Source: Tannerellaceae bacterium
Lineage (GTDB): Bacteria > Bacteroidota > Bacteroidia > Bacteroidales > Tannerellaceae
Length of the DNA: 64,000 nucleotides
Assembly (NCBI GenBank): GCA_021201295.1
Contig: JAJQFE010000033.1
Span: forward strand, 50,901-114,900
Direction of reading: 5' to 3'
In this document: positions 62,481 through 64,000 of the stretch, piece after piece
Layout of the letters: every line of letters starts with the position of its first letter
Numbering within the stretch: the first letter of the stretch is position 1
The notes under the pieces: model-generated
The model's input: the letters and a program-made list of their open reading frames with translations, nothing else
Told to the model about the DNA's origin: nothing
Databases searched by the model: none
Program-made: the position numbers and the translations under genes

Positions 62481-63944
62481 ATGAAAAAACAGATCATTTA
62501 TTGGCTGGGAGTAGTCCTGTTGGTTGCCTGTGAAATTACTGTTCCGGAAGAAGAGCCAACGGATCAGTTGCCACCAGTGTTCCCCGACTATATGGAAGTA
62601 ACAGTTCCGCCTAATATCGCTCCTTTAAATTTTATGCTGACGACTCCCTGTAAAACGGCATATGCTGTTTTTTCCTGTGGAACCTTCTCTTTTTCGGTGA
62701 AGGCGGCCACAGACGGAGTATTTTCAATTCCTGGGAAGAAATGGAAATGGGTCGTGGCGGAAGCTACCGGCAGACAATTGGACATCACCGTTTATGCAGA
62801 AGAGGAGAGGGGATGGGTGCAGTATCTTTCTTTTCCGGTCTATGTTGCAGAAGAACCTGTTGATCCTTATATTGCCTACAGACTAATTGAACCGGGATAT
62901 GAATTGTGGAACCGGATGGGCATTTATCAGAGGCACCTGGAAAGTTATGATGAAACAGCTATTATGGAAAATAAAAGTACTCACTACAACTGTATGAACT
63001 GCCATTCGTTTTGTATGCAGGATCCGAACCAGATGTTGTTTCATATGCGTGGAAGTCATCAGGCGACTATCGTGGTGAAAGACGGAAAAGTGGAAAAGCT
63101 GAATACGAAAACTGACCAGACTGTTTCCCCTTTGGTCTATCCTTCCTGGCATCCTTCCGGACGGTATGTGGCTTTTTCTGTGAATGATACCAAACAGACT
63201 TTTCATTCCAATGACCGAAACCGGATAGAGGTGTTTGATCTGGAATCAGATGTGGTGGTCTATGATACGGAAAAACATGAGATCCTGACCTCTTCCCTGT
63301 TATCTTCCAAGGATTATTTTGAAACATTTCCAACTTTTTCTCCGGATGGGAAACGATTATATTTCTGTACGGCGGATGCACATCCCATGCCTTTCGAATA
63401 TGATGAAGTCAAATACAGCCTGTGCTCTGTTTCCTTTAATCCGGTTACCCGCACCTTCGGAACAGAGGTAGATACCCTCTATCATGCTGGTAACTCCGGG
63501 AAAAGTGTTTCGTTTCCCCGTATCTCTCCTGATGGGAACTATCTTATGTATACGTTGGCCGGTTACGGGAATTTTTCCATCTGGCATAAAGATGCAGATC
63601 TGTATATAGTGGACCTCTCTTCCGGAGAGCACTATCCGTTGCATGCCCTGAATAGTCCGGATGTAGAGAGTTATCATTCCTGGAGCAGTAACAGCCGGTG
63701 GGTGATCTTCAGTAGCCGGAGGATCGATGGATTATATACGCGTCCTTATATTGCTTATATCGATGATCAGGGACAACCTGCCAAACCTTTCCTGTTACCC
63801 CGGAAAGACCCCGAATTCTATGACCGTTTGATGAAGTCTTACAATATTCCGGAATTTATTACGGGTAAGGTGAAAAACAGACAGCGTGAGATTAGTCTGA
63901 TTGCGAAAAAGGATAAAGGAATAGATGTGAAATTTGTAAATTAG
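62481..63944 (+). CDS. PD40/TolB-like beta-propeller lipoprotein with CxxCH motif
   Basis: A 487-residue lipoprotein starting at ATG 62481; signal MKKQIIYWLGVVLLVAC with the lipobox Cys at its end. Residues about 150-180 contain YNCMNCHSF, a CxxCH heme-c attachment motif. The rest has PD40-type propeller repeats (YPSWHPSGRYVAFSVND, FPTFSPDGKRLYFCTAD, FPRISPDGNYLMYTLAG, YHSWSSNSRWVIFSSRR). The longer frame from 62373 begins inside the upstream gene and is rejected. It may sense or bind a surface ligand with a redox component. It is linked to the DUF6057 gene by a 70-nt gap. Confidence 0.82.
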   Translation: MKKQIIYWLGVVLLVACEITVPEEEPTDQLPPVFPDYMEVTVPPNIAPLNFMLTTPCKTAYAVFSCGTFSFSVKAATDGVFSIPGKKWKWVVAEATGRQLDITVYAEEERGWVQYLSFPVYVAEEPVDPYIAYRLIEPGYELWNRMGIYQRHLESYDETAIMENKSTHYNCMNCHSFCMQDPNQMLFHMRGSHQATIVVKDGKVEKLNTKTDQTVSPLVYPSWHPSGRYVAFSVNDTKQTFHSNDRNRIEVFDLESDVVVYDTEKHEILTSSLLSSKDYFETFPTFSPDGKRLYFCTADAHPMPFEYDEVKYSLCSVSFNPVTRTFGTEVDTLYHAGNSGKSVSFPRISPDGNYLMYTLAGYGNFSIWHKDADLYIVDLSSGEHYPLHALNSPDVESYHSWSSNSRWVIFSSRRIDGLYTRPYIAYIDDQGQPAKPFLLPRKDPEFYDRLMKSYNIPEFITGKVKNRQREISLIAKKDKGIDVKFVN

Positions 63945-64000
63945 AAGAAGGGATCATACAATCTATCAGGAAAAAGAAGAGACTACTTTACGTCCGGCTG

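Overview
The window looks like chromosomal DNA of a Bacteroidales bacterium, plausibly Parabacteroides or a close relative. The evidence is the Bacteroidales promoter -7 element (TAnnTTTG) upstream of many genes, Mfa1/Mfa2-type fimbriae, SusD-era style lipoproteins (signal then Cys then Asp/Asn-rich linker), a Nudix-type sugar regulator in front of xylBAE, DUF1080/HEAT proteins and a DUF6057 protein. The genus is inference only; there is no rRNA or tRNA in the window.

Layout. 1-3.9 kb: end of a major facilitator transporter, a PfkB sugar kinase, a small RRM RNA-binding protein and an outer-membrane protein. 4.2-8.9 kb: a Gfo/Idh/MocA oxidoreductase with a HEAT + double DUF1080 protein, a likely 3-keto-glycoside module. 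9.1-11.6 kb: TrkH/TrkA potassium uptake. 11.9-17.3 kb: xylose operon (Nudix regulator, xylB, xylA, xylE). 17.4-19.9 kb: M1 aminopeptidase. 20.3-28.7 kb: AraC regulator, Mfa1/Mfa2-like fimbrial pair and two large tandem fimbrillin-like lipoproteins. 29-36 kb: GPH sugar transporter, two AraC-type regulators (one truncated), then DUF362, cyclophilin-like, DUF3737 and MalY/PatB genes. 36.2-43.4 kb: FucP-like transporter, msrB, GH15 enzyme, fused trehalose-phosphate synthase/phosphatase and an MscS channel. 43.5-49.9 kb: GH2 beta-galactosidase, lipoprotein, LOG protein, argB. 50.3-57.3 kb: a minus-strand peptide natural-product cluster. 58.3-64 kb: DUF1080 protein, ModF-like double ATPase, DUF6057 membrane protein and a beta-propeller lipoprotein with a heme-c motif.

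The most interesting region is 50.3-57.3 kb. Two tandem short genes, absent from a simple long-ORF view, encode double-glycine leader peptides with C-termini ending in Cys-Cys-Asn-Ser-(Ser)-Trp. They are followed by a strong terminator hairpin, a radical SAM/SPASM maturase, an outer-membrane beta-barrel protein, a C39-peptidase ABC exporter and a very short HlyD-like protein. This is a complete make-trim-export set for a modified peptide.

A second window-wide feature is damage to reading frames. I count at least two dozen single-base lesions in otherwise convincing genes: nine coding-strand A-runs that are one base short, several other one-base indels, and eight single-codon nonsense changes using all three stop codons. 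They hit many unrelated genes, while several 2-3.5 kb genes are intact. Uncorrected long-read error or a decaying genome both fit; damaged genes are labelled as pseudogenes as read, with the reconstructed product described.
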